The translations under genes were made by a program, and so were the position numbers. A model generated the notes under the pieces. That model searched no databases. It saw only the letters and a program-made list of their open reading frames with translations, and was not told the origin of the DNA. From JBBSUQ01 sp964389755 (GTDB lineage Bacteria; Bacteroidota; Bacteroidia; Flavobacteriales_D; Crocinitomicaceae), in NCBI GenBank assembly GCA_964389755.1, contig CAYMEW010000009.1, forward strand, positions 1 through 64,000: a stretch of DNA of 64,000 bases, in the 5' to 3' direction. Below are positions 1 through 7,263 of this stretch, one piece after another. Position 1 is the stretch's first letter. The number at the start of each line of letters is the position of its first letter.

Positions 1-77
1 AACAGTCTTCCGAAGCTTTTATGCTTTAACTACAATCCCTCCCTCTGTATCTCCCTCATCGAGGGAGAGCAAACAAA
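1..77. repeat. Direct repeat copy A (degenerate)
   Basis: This copy matches 445-510: both carry TCTTCCGAAG, then TTATGCTTTAAC, then CCCTCCCTCTG and finally AGAGCAAACAAA. Copy A has about a dozen extra bases containing a small stem (CTCCCTC / GAGGGAG, 51-57 with 61-67). The two copies bracket the hairpin element at 252-365. The copy may extend left of the window. Confidence 0.6.
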
Positions 78-251
78 TTCTAAAACCAGTCACCGAAAAC
101 GCACATGCAATCCCACTTTGCAAAAACTCCATAAACATAATAAGCTTTACTCCGAAGCAATCCGCGCGTACTTTACACCGCGCCTTAGTAAGAGCGAGCA
201 CTGCTCGTGAAGACCGAGATTTCGCCTGGGGAAGGCGAAGTAATCGAGGGT

Positions 252-365
252 AGCTGCCGGGACCCAACGCATACAGTTCCGCAGAACTTTTACCTTGTCC
301 GAATCCGCCCCCAGGCGGAAAGTTTGGTAAAATGTTCCGGAACAAATGCCCGTTGGGTGGCAGCT
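252..365. repeat. Extended imperfect hairpin element
   Basis: Read directly, 252-258 (AGCTGCC) pairs with 359-365, 262-269 (ACCCAACG) with 351-358, 276-281 (GTTCCG) with 338-343, 284-287 (GAAC) with 334-337, 288-294 (TTTTACC) with 326-332, and an apical stem 304-309 (TCCGCC) pairs with 314-319 around CCCA. That is about 38 base pairs in one 114-nt hairpin broken by small bulges. It could be a non-autonomous mobile element, a structured RNA, or a palindromic dispersed repeat; the sequence alone does not decide. Confidence 0.65.
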
Positions 366-389
366 GCAACGTAGCGCTAGACTTTTTTG

Positions 390-420
390 CCTACTTTTTT
401 TGGTAATGAAAAAAAGTAGG
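390..420. repeat. 12-bp perfect hairpin
   Basis: CCTACTTTTTTT (390-401) pairs perfectly with AAAAAAAGTAGG (409-420) around a 7-base loop. The T-run lies in the left arm, so this is not a standard intrinsic terminator on the plus strand. It sits just after the extended hairpin and before the second direct repeat copy. Confidence 0.6.
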
Positions 421-444
421 ATGCAATAAGTTGATATTAGGAAA

Positions 445-510
445 AACCGTTCTTCCGAAGCCCTTATGCTTTAACCGCACACCCCCTCCCTCTGGGAAAG
501 AGCAAACAAA
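445..510. repeat. Direct repeat copy B (degenerate)
   Basis: Second copy of the element at 1-77, offset by about 444 bases and without the small internal stem of copy A. It shares TCTTCCGAAG, TTATGCTTTAAC, CCCTCCCTCTG and AGAGCAAACAAA in the same order. Confidence 0.6.
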
Positions 511-721
511 AGCACGCTGCAATCGGCAATCAGTTCCAAAATACTACCATCAAAAAACACGAACACAATACACCGCGTTGCAACGGATGATTCTTGTAAT
601 CCTAAAAAAATCACCAAGCGCTGAAATAAGCGTTTTTAACGGTTATTACTCGATTATGCCCTTTTGTAAGTTTCTGATTATTAGCGATTAATGGATTCTA
701 AAATAATCCACGAGTATGGCA

Positions 722-767
722 CAAGTATAGATAGAGTATAGCAACAGTATTCCTCAAGTATAGATAG
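722..767. repeat. Short direct repeat in AT-rich DNA
   Basis: CAAGTATAGATAG occurs at 722-734 and again at 755-767, a 33-base period, each copy followed by a GTAT. The surrounding 80 bases are AT-rich. It lies downstream of the ZIP transporter gene and no function is apparent. Confidence 0.5.
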
Positions 768-824
768 TGTATTAAAACGTTAAGATATTAACAGGTAAAC
801 CCTGCTTTCAGGCGTGGAATCCTA

Positions 825-1562
825 TCATTGCATGAGGAAGGCCAGTCCGCAGCCGATCACGATCGCGGTCAGTTTGAGCAAATTGAACTTGTGGTTCTCG
901 CTCGTCTCGAAAATAATGGTCGTCGAGATATGCAGGAACATTCCCACCACAATGGCCAGGACGATGTTAAAATCAAAGTAGCTTCCAAGTCCGAGATTGA
1001 GGTAACCGAGCAACATGCCACCCGGTGTCATCAGTCCGAAAAGGAGCAGTACGATCCAGCTCTCGACCCTGTTTACGCGCGTGCTTACAAGGAGTGTCAT
1101 CAGAGCAATGGCGACCGGAAGCTGGTGAAACAGGATCCCGAAAAGCAGGGAATCCGCATCATGGCTGTGACCGTGCGCAAGATCGAGTTGCTGACCCGCG
1201 TATTGTGCGCCGAGCGGGATCCCCTCGATGAACGAATGCACCGAAAGCGAAATAAACAAGGCCCAGGGCATCGCCTGTCCTTTGTGAACATGCACGTGCC
1301 CGTGTTCAATGCCTCCCGAAAAGAATTCGAGCACCAACTGGACGAGAAAGCCCAGCAGGATGAATACACCGATCTTCGGGAAGGAAGAGTCGTAAAGTTC
1401 CGGAAGGAAGTGTACAAAAGCAACCGATAGCAGAAAGCCTCCGGAAAATGCCAGTAACAGTTTGATTAACGACTTTTTGTTCTGCGCCGAAAGGAAGGTT
1501 ACGATCAGTCCTCCGAGAATGACACTCCCAAACAGGGACAGGAATGCGCTTATAAAGTTCAT
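825..1562 (-). CDS. ZIP family divalent metal transporter
   Basis: A 245-residue multi-pass inner membrane protein of the ZIP (ZRT/IRT-like) family, which brings zinc or related divalent metals into the cytoplasm. The family signature helices are visible: HSFIEGIPLG at residues 109-118 and FHQLPVAIAL at 145-154, carrying the metal-site His, Glu and Gln residues. Two histidine-rich loops (HGHVHVHKG near 87-95 and HGHSHDAD at 130-137) are typical metal-sensing or metal-funnelling loops. The start ATG lies one base after the stop of the upstream methyltransferase on the same strand, so the two are probably co-transcribed. The exact metal cannot be told from sequence; zinc is the best guess. Confidence 0.9.
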   Translation of the reverse strand: MNFISAFLSLFGSVILGGLIVTFLSAQNKKSLIKLLLAFSGGFLLSVAFVHFLPELYDSSFPKIGVFILLGFLVQLVLEFFSGGIEHGHVHVHKGQAMPWALFISLSVHSFIEGIPLGAQYAGQQLDLAHGHSHDADSLLFGILFHQLPVAIALMTLLVSTRVNRVESWIVLLLFGLMTPGGMLLGYLNLGLGSYFDFNIVLAIVVGMFLHISTTIIFETSENHKFNLLKLTAIVIGCGLAFLMQ

Positions 1563-1563
1563 C

Positions 1564-2295
1564 TTATTTCTGTGCGATTAAAATAAGCCGGTCGGATTTC
1601 TGCTCGTCGTACGCATTGAGCCTAAAATCTCCGAATGTGTGTAATACCCGGAAGTCAGCGTGCCCCAGTAAAGCCATGAAGTCCTCCCGTGTGAGCGCCT
1701 GTACGCGTTCCATGAACTCGTAGTCCCGGCCCCGGTCCGTAAAACGAATGAATTTGTAAATATGCCGTCCGTCGTACTTGCGCTCGATCTCGAAATGGAT
1801 TCCGTCCAGCGTCTTGCTCTCGTGCGCCACAAGCTTCTCCACCGCGCGTGCGCTGTTCATGAAGTCGATCACGAAAAGACCGTCCTTTTTGAGCATTTCA
1901 TGCACCGAGCCGATGACCTGCAGGTTATCCGAAGTGTCCGGGAAATAGCCGAAACTCGTAAACAGGTTGAATACCGCGTCGAACTCCTGGCCCTGGATCG
2001 GTTTACGCATGTCGTGAACGATGAAACGCAGGTCATCGTTTTCCAGTTTGCGTGCCTCGGAAATGTTATTCTTCGAAAGATCGGCTCCCACTACCTGCAG
2101 GCCCGATTTGTTGAGCTGTAACGAATGACGACCCTTCCCACAGGCCAGGTCGAGCACCCGCGAACCGGGTTTCAGACGCAGGAAACTGAGCAGGTTCTGG
2201 ATGAACAGGGCTGCCTCGGCATCATTGCGATTACGGTAAAGCAGGTGATAATAAGGAGTGTCGAACCACGACTCGAACCAGTTGTCTGTATTCAT
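1564..2295 (-). CDS. Class I SAM-dependent methyltransferase
   Basis: A 243-residue cytosolic protein with a Rossmann-type SAM fold. Motif I is VLDLACGKGRH (residues 47-57), followed by an acidic strand end (VVGADLS) that would hold the SAM ribose and by VFNLFTSFGYF as motif IV. The substrate is unknown. I start at the ATG at 2295 (MNTDNWFESW) rather than further upstream because the family begins with this WF-rich segment and a consensus -7 box (TATATTTG on the minus strand, 2301-2308) ends only a few bases before this ATG; an earlier start would contain the promoter. The ZIP gene follows one base after the stop. Confidence 0.85.
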   Translation of the reverse strand: MNTDNWFESWFDTPYYHLLYRNRNDAEAALFIQNLLSFLRLKPGSRVLDLACGKGRHSLQLNKSGLQVVGADLSKNNISEARKLENDDLRFIVHDMRKPIQGQEFDAVFNLFTSFGYFPDTSDNLQVIGSVHEMLKKDGLFVIDFMNSARAVEKLVAHESKTLDGIHFEIERKYDGRHIYKFIRFTDRGRDYEFMERVQALTREDFMALLGHADFRVLHTFGDFRLNAYDEQKSDRLILIAQK

Positions 2296-2300
2296 AGTTG

Positions 2301-2308
2301 CAAATATA
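2301..2308 (-). promoter_or_regulatory. Bacteroidota -7 promoter box, methyltransferase
   Basis: TATATTTG on the minus strand matches TAnnTTTG exactly. The predicted start site would be within one or two bases of the ATG at 2295, suggesting a leaderless or nearly leaderless transcript. Confidence 0.55.
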
Positions 2309-2401
2309 CGCTTAATGCGCAAATGACAGGACCATCGCGGGCTCCTGCATGCCCGAAAAGTCAGAAAACCCGAAAATGCGCGGCAAGTGTAAAACATTTT
2401 T

Positions 2402-2409
2402 TATATTTG
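2402..2409 (+). promoter_or_regulatory. Bacteroidota -7 promoter box, siaB-siaC-coaE
   Basis: TATATTTG matches TAnnTTTG exactly and lies 59 bases before the preferred ATG of the SiaB-like gene at 2468. The -33 element is not obvious. Confidence 0.5.
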
Positions 2410-2467
2410 TCTGGCCCGCAGATGTAAAAGCATGGTTCTGAGTAGCATTTTTAACTTATATCGCACA

Positions 2468-2977
2468 ATGGAAAAGGAAAACATCCTGCTTTCATTCAAG
2501 GGGATTGTTACCGGAGACCTGCTTACTTCCGTGCTTCAGATCATGGAGTCCAAAATGAACTACCTGGAGGAAACTCCGAAAATGAAGAAAAAGGTGTTCA
2601 ATGTCCTTGTGGAATGCCTGCAGAACCTCTATCATCACATTGATGAAGATACTGAGAACAAGAACCTGGAATCCAGGTCGGCCCTGTTCCTGATCGTAAA
2701 GGAGAATGCAAACTTCTACATCAAAACAGGAAATTACATCGACGCATCCAGCGCCGGAGACCTCCAGGAAAAACTGGAGATCATTAACGGAATGGATAAG
2801 AACGGGCTGCGGCAATATTACCAGGAAACCCTGAGCAACGGGTCCGTTTCCGAAAAAGGTACCGCCGGGCTGGGCATGATCGATATTGCCCGAAAATCAG
2901 GTAATAAGCTGGAGTACGAGTTTCTTCCCATAGACGACGAGTACCGCTTCTTTTGCCTCAACGTAAAGATTGATTAA
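2468..2977 (+). CDS. siaB: SiaB-like protein kinase (DUF6272)
   Basis: A 169-residue cytosolic protein resembling SiaB, the kinase that phosphorylates SiaC in Pseudomonas. It has the small GHKL-like ATPase fold signs: an N-box-like helix VECLQNLYHHID and a glycine loop KGTAGLGMIDIARKSG near the C-terminus. The next gene encodes a SiaC-like protein 23 bases downstream, which supports the pairing. The classical partners SiaA (PP2C phosphatase) and SiaD (diguanylate cyclase) are not adjacent. I prefer ATG 2468 (MEKENILL); an ATG at 2432 in the same frame is possible but adds 12 residues not expected in the family. Confidence 0.8.
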   Translation: MEKENILLSFKGIVTGDLLTSVLQIMESKMNYLEETPKMKKKVFNVLVECLQNLYHHIDEDTENKNLESRSALFLIVKENANFYIKTGNYIDASSAGDLQEKLEIINGMDKNGLRQYYQETLSNGSVSEKGTAGLGMIDIARKSGNKLEYEFLPIDDEYRFFCLNVKID

Positions 2978-3000
2978 CGCATAAATAACAGTGTTGGGAA

Positions 3001-3384
3001 ATGGAAAATTTACATTTAGAAGGTTCGGCCAAAACACCGGCCGTTAAATTCGACGGGGGTTCCGGGGTGCTGGAACTGAAAGGACGTTCAATTCCGGAAA
3101 ACTCGGTGGAATTCTACAAGCCGCTGAACGACTGGATCGACAACTATGCCCAGGCACCTTCACAGGAAACAGTGGTGGACATTAAGCTCGAATATTTCAA
3201 CACCTCTTCTTCCAAATGCATCCTTGATATGTTCAAAAAACTCGAACTCATCAACGGGAACGGTACCGCGGTATGTGTCAACTGGTATTTCGAGGAAGAC
3301 GATGAAGACATGGAAGAAGCGGGAGAAGACTACCAGGCGATCATCGGGCTGCCCTTTAAAATGATCGAAGTAGAGGAAATTTGA
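3001..3384 (+). CDS. siaC: SiaC-like regulatory phosphoprotein (DUF1987)
   Basis: A 127-residue cytosolic protein of the DUF1987/SiaC family. In Pseudomonas aeruginosa SiaC is phosphorylated on Thr68 by SiaB, and the unphosphorylated form activates a diguanylate cyclase. Here the YFNTSSSK motif places a threonine at position 68, so the phospho-site is conserved. An acidic stretch (EEDDEDMEEAGED) precedes the C-terminus. The gene is in an operon between the SiaB-like kinase and coaE; its TGA stop overlaps the TTG start of coaE. Downstream target in this organism is unknown because no cyclase gene is nearby. Confidence 0.82.
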   Translation: MENLHLEGSAKTPAVKFDGGSGVLELKGRSIPENSVEFYKPLNDWIDNYAQAPSQETVVDIKLEYFNTSSSKCILDMFKKLELINGNGTAVCVNWYFEEDDEDMEEAGEDYQAIIGLPFKMIEVEEI

Positions 3385-3977
3385 GTATTCCCTTAAAAGT
3401 TGGCATTACCGGCGGGATAGGCTCCGGGAAATCATTCGTCTGCCGCATTATCGAAGCCTGCGGATACCCGGTTTTCTATGCGGATGCGATTTCCAAAAAG
3501 ATCGTGAACTCGGATGAACAACTACTCAGAGAACTCTCTCAACTTACTGCTACACAGTTACAATTGCCGGATGGTACCCTGGACCGTAAAAAACTGGCTT
3601 CCCTCATCTTCTCAGATGCAAAACTTCGCGAACAGGTGAATGAAGTCATTCATCCCTATGTACGGCGTGCTTTTGACCAATGGTCCGAACAACAACATAC
3701 CCCGATAGTGTTCAAGGAAGCAGCGATTACCTTTGAAACCGGTGGACATAAATTACTGGATTGTACCGTACTGGTGACCGCTCCCGAAGAGTTGCGCATA
3801 AGCCGCGTTCGCGCACGTGATGAGGTTACGGAGTCAGAGGTTCGTGCACGCATGTCCTCGCAGATGCCGGATGAAGAAAAGATCCCGCTGGCAGATTTTG
3901 TAATCGTTAATGACGGTATACGGCCACTGCTCATTCAGGTCGAACAACTGCTGGCTGCACTGGAAAAGAAAAGTTGA
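3381..3977 (+). CDS. coaE: Dephospho-CoA kinase
   Basis: CoaE phosphorylates the 3'-hydroxyl of dephospho-CoA, the last step of coenzyme A synthesis, in the cytosol. The 198-residue length is normal. The P-loop GGIGSGKS is at residues 11-18, followed by the family segments YADAISKKIV and NEVIHPYVRR, and by the ARD segment and lid-like arginines (RISRVRARD). The start is a TTG that overlaps the siaC stop as TTGA; there is no nearby ATG that keeps the P-loop. Coupling with the SiaB/SiaC pair suggests co-translation rather than a functional link. Confidence 0.93.
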   Translation: MSIPLKVGITGGIGSGKSFVCRIIEACGYPVFYADAISKKIVNSDEQLLRELSQLTATQLQLPDGTLDRKKLASLIFSDAKLREQVNEVIHPYVRRAFDQWSEQQHTPIVFKEAAITFETGGHKLLDCTVLVTAPEELRISRVRARDEVTESEVRARMSSQMPDEEKIPLADFVIVNDGIRPLLIQVEQLLAALEKKS

Positions 3978-4006
3978 ATAAAGAAAGAGGACCCGGGCGG
4001 GAACAC

Positions 4007-4693
4007 TCATTTCACTTCTTCGTAATCGTCAAAATCGTCGTCATCACCTTCAGAGGATTCCTCTCCCTGGTCCTGCTGTCCACGTGTACGTGAAAATCCG
4101 CTTTGTGTACGGAAGACAGGATTGCCCGTAATGAGGTAAGCCAGTCCGTTGACCAGTTTGAAAATAATGGAAAGCAGGAAAAAGAATCCCACGATATTAA
4201 AGATAAATCCGAACACCGGCGTATTCTGAATGCTATGGATACTGTCATGAAACCAGATTGACACCGGATTTCGTGCCAGTTGAGGGAAAAAGGACAACAG
4301 CGCGAAAAAGGAAAGCGCGACTACGATCATGGCTACTTCGGCACGAAAGTTAAACACATGTTGCAACATGCGCGGTTGTCGGTTTACCTGCATCTGGAAA
4401 ATGACCTGGCGGGTTTGTTGCTTTTGCATTTTCCCAATGAGGTACATCGTGAGGATGAGCGCGCAGAGTATCAATTGCCGCAGATCGTAAGTGTAAAAGC
4501 CGGGATCCAGGCAAAACAGGAATACTACTTCCACGAGGAAGAAATACTTGATCATTTTGATCGTGTAGACTTCCGTTACAGTGCGTTTAGCCGAACCGCG
4601 AAGCAGGTGATATCCCATTTCAAGCAGGAACCAGATGAAATTGAAAATTGCGAAGACGACGCCAAGTCTAAATATGTAGTTTAAAAGATCCAA
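4007..4693 (-). CDS. Multi-pass membrane protein with acidic tail, function unknown
   Basis: A 228-residue protein I do not recognise. It has about five hydrophobic segments (near residues 5-28, 45-65, 70-88, 115-138 and 160-185) and a cytosolic-looking C-terminal tail that ends in a strongly acidic run (EGDDDDFDDYEE). The apparent start is TTG, because an in-frame TAA lies four codons upstream and there is no ATG near the N-terminus. It lies after the groEL terminator hairpin and converges on coaE with a 29-base gap. It is probably expressed separately from groESL. Confidence 0.6.
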   Translation of the reverse strand: MDLLNYIFRLGVVFAIFNFIWFLLEMGYHLLRGSAKRTVTEVYTIKMIKYFFLVEVVFLFCLDPGFYTYDLRQLILCALILTMYLIGKMQKQQTRQVIFQMQVNRQPRMLQHVFNFRAEVAMIVVALSFFALLSFFPQLARNPVSIWFHDSIHSIQNTPVFGFIFNIVGFFFLLSIIFKLVNGLAYLITGNPVFRTQSGFSRTRGQQDQGEESSEGDDDDFDDYEEVK

Positions 4694-4752
4694 AGCGGGT
4701 GTTTTATAAATTCTAACGTTTGATATTCCATTAAGTTTAGGCGGATAAAAAG

Positions 4753-4780
4753 AAGGCTCTTCAACAACGTGAAGAGCCTT
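4753..4780 (-). terminator. Intrinsic terminator after groEL
   Basis: AAGGCTCTTCA (4753-4763) pairs perfectly with 4770-4780 around a 6-base loop. On the minus strand the stem is followed by a T-rich stretch (CTTTTTAT), as expected for the end of the groES-groEL transcript. Confidence 0.8.
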
Positions 4781-4857
4781 TGTATATTGCCGTATCCAAC
4801 TATCTGAACAAGATCAGGAAGCCGGATCCGATGGAGGCAGGACGTGCCTGCCTTTTC

Positions 4858-6495
4858 TTACATCATTCCCGGCATTCCACCTGGCATTCCACCGCCCATA
4901 GCTGCCCCGGAGTTCTCTTCCGGCTCGTCTGCGATCACGCATTCGGTTGTGAGTAGCATGGAGGCAATGGAAGCTGCATTTTCCATCGCGATACGCGTTA
5001 CCTTGGTCGGGTCGATTACACCGGCCTCATACAGGTTCTCAAAGACTTCCGTGCGGGCATTGTAGCCGTAGTCGTCTTTTCCTTCGCGTACTTTCTGCAC
5101 GATGATCGCTCCTTCGCCACCCGCGTTGTCGATGATCTGACGCAACGGTTCTTCAACGGCGCGTGTCACGATCGCAATACCGGTCATTTCATCCTCGTTG
5201 TCGCCTTTCAGCGTTTCAAGGGATTCAATGCTGCGGATGAGCGCAACACCACCACCCGGAACAATTCCTTCTTCCACGGCTGCGCGTGTAGCGGCAAGTG
5301 CATCGTCCACACGGTCTTTTTTCTCTTTCATCTCTACTTCCGTAGCGGCGCCCACATACAATACGGCTACACCACCGGCCAGTTTCGCAAGACGTTCCTG
5401 GAGCTTTTCTTTGTCGTAATCAGAGGTACTCGTTTCGATTTGCGAACGGATCTGTCCGACACGTGCCTGGATGTCTTCCTTGCGTCCGGCCCCGTTGATG
5501 ATCGTGGTATTGTCTTTATCGATCTCCACTTTCTCAGCAGTTCCGAGCATATCGAGTGTCGCATGTTCCAGTGTAAGTCCGCGCTCTTCGGAGATCACCT
5601 GTCCTCCGGTAAGGATCGCGATGTCTTCGAGCATGGCTTTGCGTCGGTCTCCGAATCCCGGAGCTTTCACAGCTGCGATCTTCAAAGATCCGCGAATGCG
5701 GTTTACAACGAGGGTAGTGAGTGCTTCACCGTCCACGTCTTCCGCGATGATCAGCAGTGCTTTCCCGGATTGTGCTACCGGTTCGAGTACCGGGAGCAGT
5801 TCCTTCATGTTCGAGATCTTCTTATCGTAAACAAGGATATACGGATTTTCCATTTCCGTAACCATTTTTTCGGCATTGGTCACGAAGTACGGAGAAAGGT
5901 ATCCCCGGTCGAACTGCATTCCTTCCACGGTTTTTACTTCCGTTTCCGTTCCTTTTGCTTCTTCCACGGTAATGACCCCGTCGTTTCCGACAACTTTCAT
6001 CGCTTCGGCGATCAGTGCACCGATCGTTTCGTCGTTATTGGCGGAGATGGATGCGATCTGACGGATCTTGTCATTGTCCGATCCCACTTCTTTGGAAAGC
6101 TTTTTAAGTTCTTTTACAACCTGGGTTACGGCCTTGTCGATCCCGCGCTTGAGGTCCATCGGGTTCGCACCTGCAGCCACGTTTTTCATACCGGCACTGA
6201 TGATCGCCTGTGCAAGTACGGTAGCTGTGGTGGTACCATCACCGGCGATATCTGCGGTTTTGGAGGCTACTTCCTTCACCATTTGTGCTCCCATGTTCTC
6301 AATGGGATCTTTTAATTCAACTTCTTTTGCCACGGACACACCGTCTTTGGTCACATGCGGTGCACCGAATTTTTTACCGATTACAACATTACGTCCCTTG
6401 GGTCCGAGCGTTACTTTTACCGCATTTGCAAGGGCATCCACGCCTTTTTTAAGCTTTTCGCGTGCTTCCACGTCAAAATAGATTTCTTTAGCCAT
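4858..6495 (-). CDS. groEL: Chaperonin GroEL
   Basis: The 60-kDa chaperonin subunit, 545 residues, which forms the double heptameric ring that folds client proteins with GroES in an ATP-dependent cycle. Visible features include the ATP-site segments TLGPKGRNVV and GDGTTTATVLAQ, the apical-domain segment, VPGGGVAL in the equatorial domain, and the usual C-terminal Gly-Gly-Met tail (GGGMPGGMPGMM). groES lies 11 bases upstream on the same strand and the operon ends at the hairpin 4753-4780. The family and length are fully normal. Confidence 0.99.
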   Translation of the reverse strand: MAKEIYFDVEAREKLKKGVDALANAVKVTLGPKGRNVVIGKKFGAPHVTKDGVSVAKEVELKDPIENMGAQMVKEVASKTADIAGDGTTTATVLAQAIISAGMKNVAAGANPMDLKRGIDKAVTQVVKELKKLSKEVGSDNDKIRQIASISANNDETIGALIAEAMKVVGNDGVITVEEAKGTETEVKTVEGMQFDRGYLSPYFVTNAEKMVTEMENPYILVYDKKISNMKELLPVLEPVAQSGKALLIIAEDVDGEALTTLVVNRIRGSLKIAAVKAPGFGDRRKAMLEDIAILTGGQVISEERGLTLEHATLDMLGTAEKVEIDKDNTTIINGAGRKEDIQARVGQIRSQIETSTSDYDKEKLQERLAKLAGGVAVLYVGAATEVEMKEKKDRVDDALAATRAAVEEGIVPGGGVALIRSIESLETLKGDNEDEMTGIAIVTRAVEEPLRQIIDNAGGEGAIIVQKVREGKDDYGYNARTEVFENLYEAGVIDPTKVTRIAMENAASIASMLLTTECVIADEPEENSGAAMGGGMPGGMPGMM

Positions 6496-6506
6496 TTTCC
6501 TTTAAT

Positions 6507-6782
6507 TTAAAATATTCCGTAAATATCTGATTCACGCATAATTAAATACGTTTTTCCATCGAGTTTGATTTCGGTTCCGGAGTATTGTCCGTAGAGTACG
6601 GAATCTCCGACCTTTACATTCATCGGTTCGTCTTTCTTTCCATTTCCTGCCGCAATCACAGTTCCCTTAAGCGGTTTTTCTTTGGCTGTGTCAGGAATGA
6701 TAATTCCACTTGCTGTTTTCTGTTCGGCAGCTTCAGGTTCGATCAGAACGCGATCTGCCAATGGTTTGAATGTTGTCGACAT
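6507..6782 (-). CDS. groES: Co-chaperonin GroES
   Basis: A 91-residue GroES subunit that caps the GroEL cavity. The typical opening FKPLADRVLIEP and the segments ASGIIIPDTAKEKPLKGTV and DSVLYGQYSGTEI are present. I start at ATG 6782; a longer open frame reaching 6902 adds 40 residues foreign to the family and crosses the inverted repeat upstream. The leader before the ATG is A/T-rich with no Shine-Dalgarno. A TGTCA-type inverted repeat about 100 bases upstream (6881-6910) is a candidate stress-response operator; no CIRCE element is seen. Confidence 0.97.
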   Translation of the reverse strand: MSTTFKPLADRVLIEPEAAEQKTASGIIIPDTAKEKPLKGTVIAAGNGKKDEPMNVKVGDSVLYGQYSGTEIKLDGKTYLIMRESDIYGIF

Positions 6783-6880
6783 AAAAAATGTTTTAAAAAG
6801 TTTGTTGTGCCCCTGTCTAATTTTGTGCCACATGCCCGGAAGCGTCAAAAATGCAGTTCCGGCCGGGCCGGCAATAAAAA

Positions 6881-6910
6881 ATGTCAGTACGTACACTGAC
6901 ATACTGACAT
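6881..6910. promoter_or_regulatory. Inverted repeat upstream of groES, candidate operator
   Basis: ATGTCAGT (6881-6888) and ACTGACAT (6895-6902) are perfect inverted arms around ACGTAC, and ACTGACAT is repeated a third time at 6903-6910. The array lies between secG and groES on the groES side. It is not CIRCE. A stress regulator binding site is an inference from position and symmetry. Confidence 0.5.
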
Positions 6911-6933
6911 TTCAAAATGAGTTCCTGTTATAC

Positions 6934-7260
6934 TTATGGCTGTTCCTGGCCGCCAGTTGCGTTTCCGGCAGCTGCGCCGTTCTGACCTGGCTGCTGTTGT
7001 GTTTGCTGCTCTGCATTCGGATCGATTTTCGGCGTATCCGGCGTCATGCGGATAGTCAGCACGATGCTACACAAAGCGATTACTGATGCCAGCGTCCAGG
7101 TTGCTTTTTCAACAAAATCGTTGGTCTTTTGCACACCGCCGATCTGTTGTGCGGCGCCAAAGTCTGAACTGAGACCTCCTCCCTTCGGGTTCTGAACAAA
7201 TACTACCAGCACAAGCAGAACACTCGCCAGGATAATGATGATCTGTAATAACGCGTCCAT
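6934..7260 (-). CDS. secG: Protein translocase subunit SecG
   Basis: A 108-residue SecG, the small accessory subunit of the SecYEG translocon in the inner membrane. It has the two expected transmembrane helices (about residues 3-22 and 52-72) joined by the conserved loop VQNPKGGGLSSDFG. The C-terminal tail is Gln/Gly/Ala-rich (QQTQQQPGQNG), which is common in Bacteroidota SecG. It lies three bases after the stop of the upstream acidic protein gene and is the likely end of the sigma54 activator - lptE - acidic protein - secG operon. Confidence 0.95.
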   Translation of the reverse strand: MDALLQIIIILASVLLVLVVFVQNPKGGGLSSDFGAAQQIGGVQKTNDFVEKATWTLASVIALCSIVLTIRMTPDTPKIDPNAEQQTQQQPGQNGAAAGNATGGQEQP

Positions 7261-7263
7261 GAT

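Larger units (their letters stand above)
1..824. other. Gene-free structured region
   Basis: I see no credible gene in these 824 bases. Short open frames exist on both strands (19-369 minus, 431-691 plus), but their predicted proteins have no recognisable domain and the minus one runs through a long hairpin, so I read them as chance. The region holds a degenerate direct repeat (1-77 and 445-510), an extended hairpin (252-365), a separate 12-bp hairpin (390-420) and a short AT-rich direct repeat (722-767). Smaller stems lie at 51-67, about 194-206 and about 220-239. This looks like a repeat element or a structured non-coding locus; the left edge is cut by the window. Confidence 0.6.

Noticed and set aside
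19..369. 116-codon minus-strand open frame
   Set aside because: It runs through the extended hairpin, has no recognisable domain or promoter, and its composition follows the repeat structure.
431..691. 86-codon plus-strand open frame
   Set aside because: Lies over repeat copy B and AT-rich DNA, no domain, no promoter.
828..1430. 200-codon plus-strand frame
   Set aside because: Antisense to the clear ZIP transporter.
4835..4853. Second hairpin beside the groEL stop (AGGCAGG/CCTGCCT)
   Set aside because: On the groEL strand no T-run follows; the stronger hairpin at 4753-4780 is the likely terminator.
5440..6315. 291-codon plus-strand frame
   Set aside because: Antisense to groEL; long only because of GroEL codon bias.
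6783..6933. CIRCE element for groESL
   Set aside because: No TTAGCACTC-type inverted repeat found; only the TGTCA-type repeat is there.
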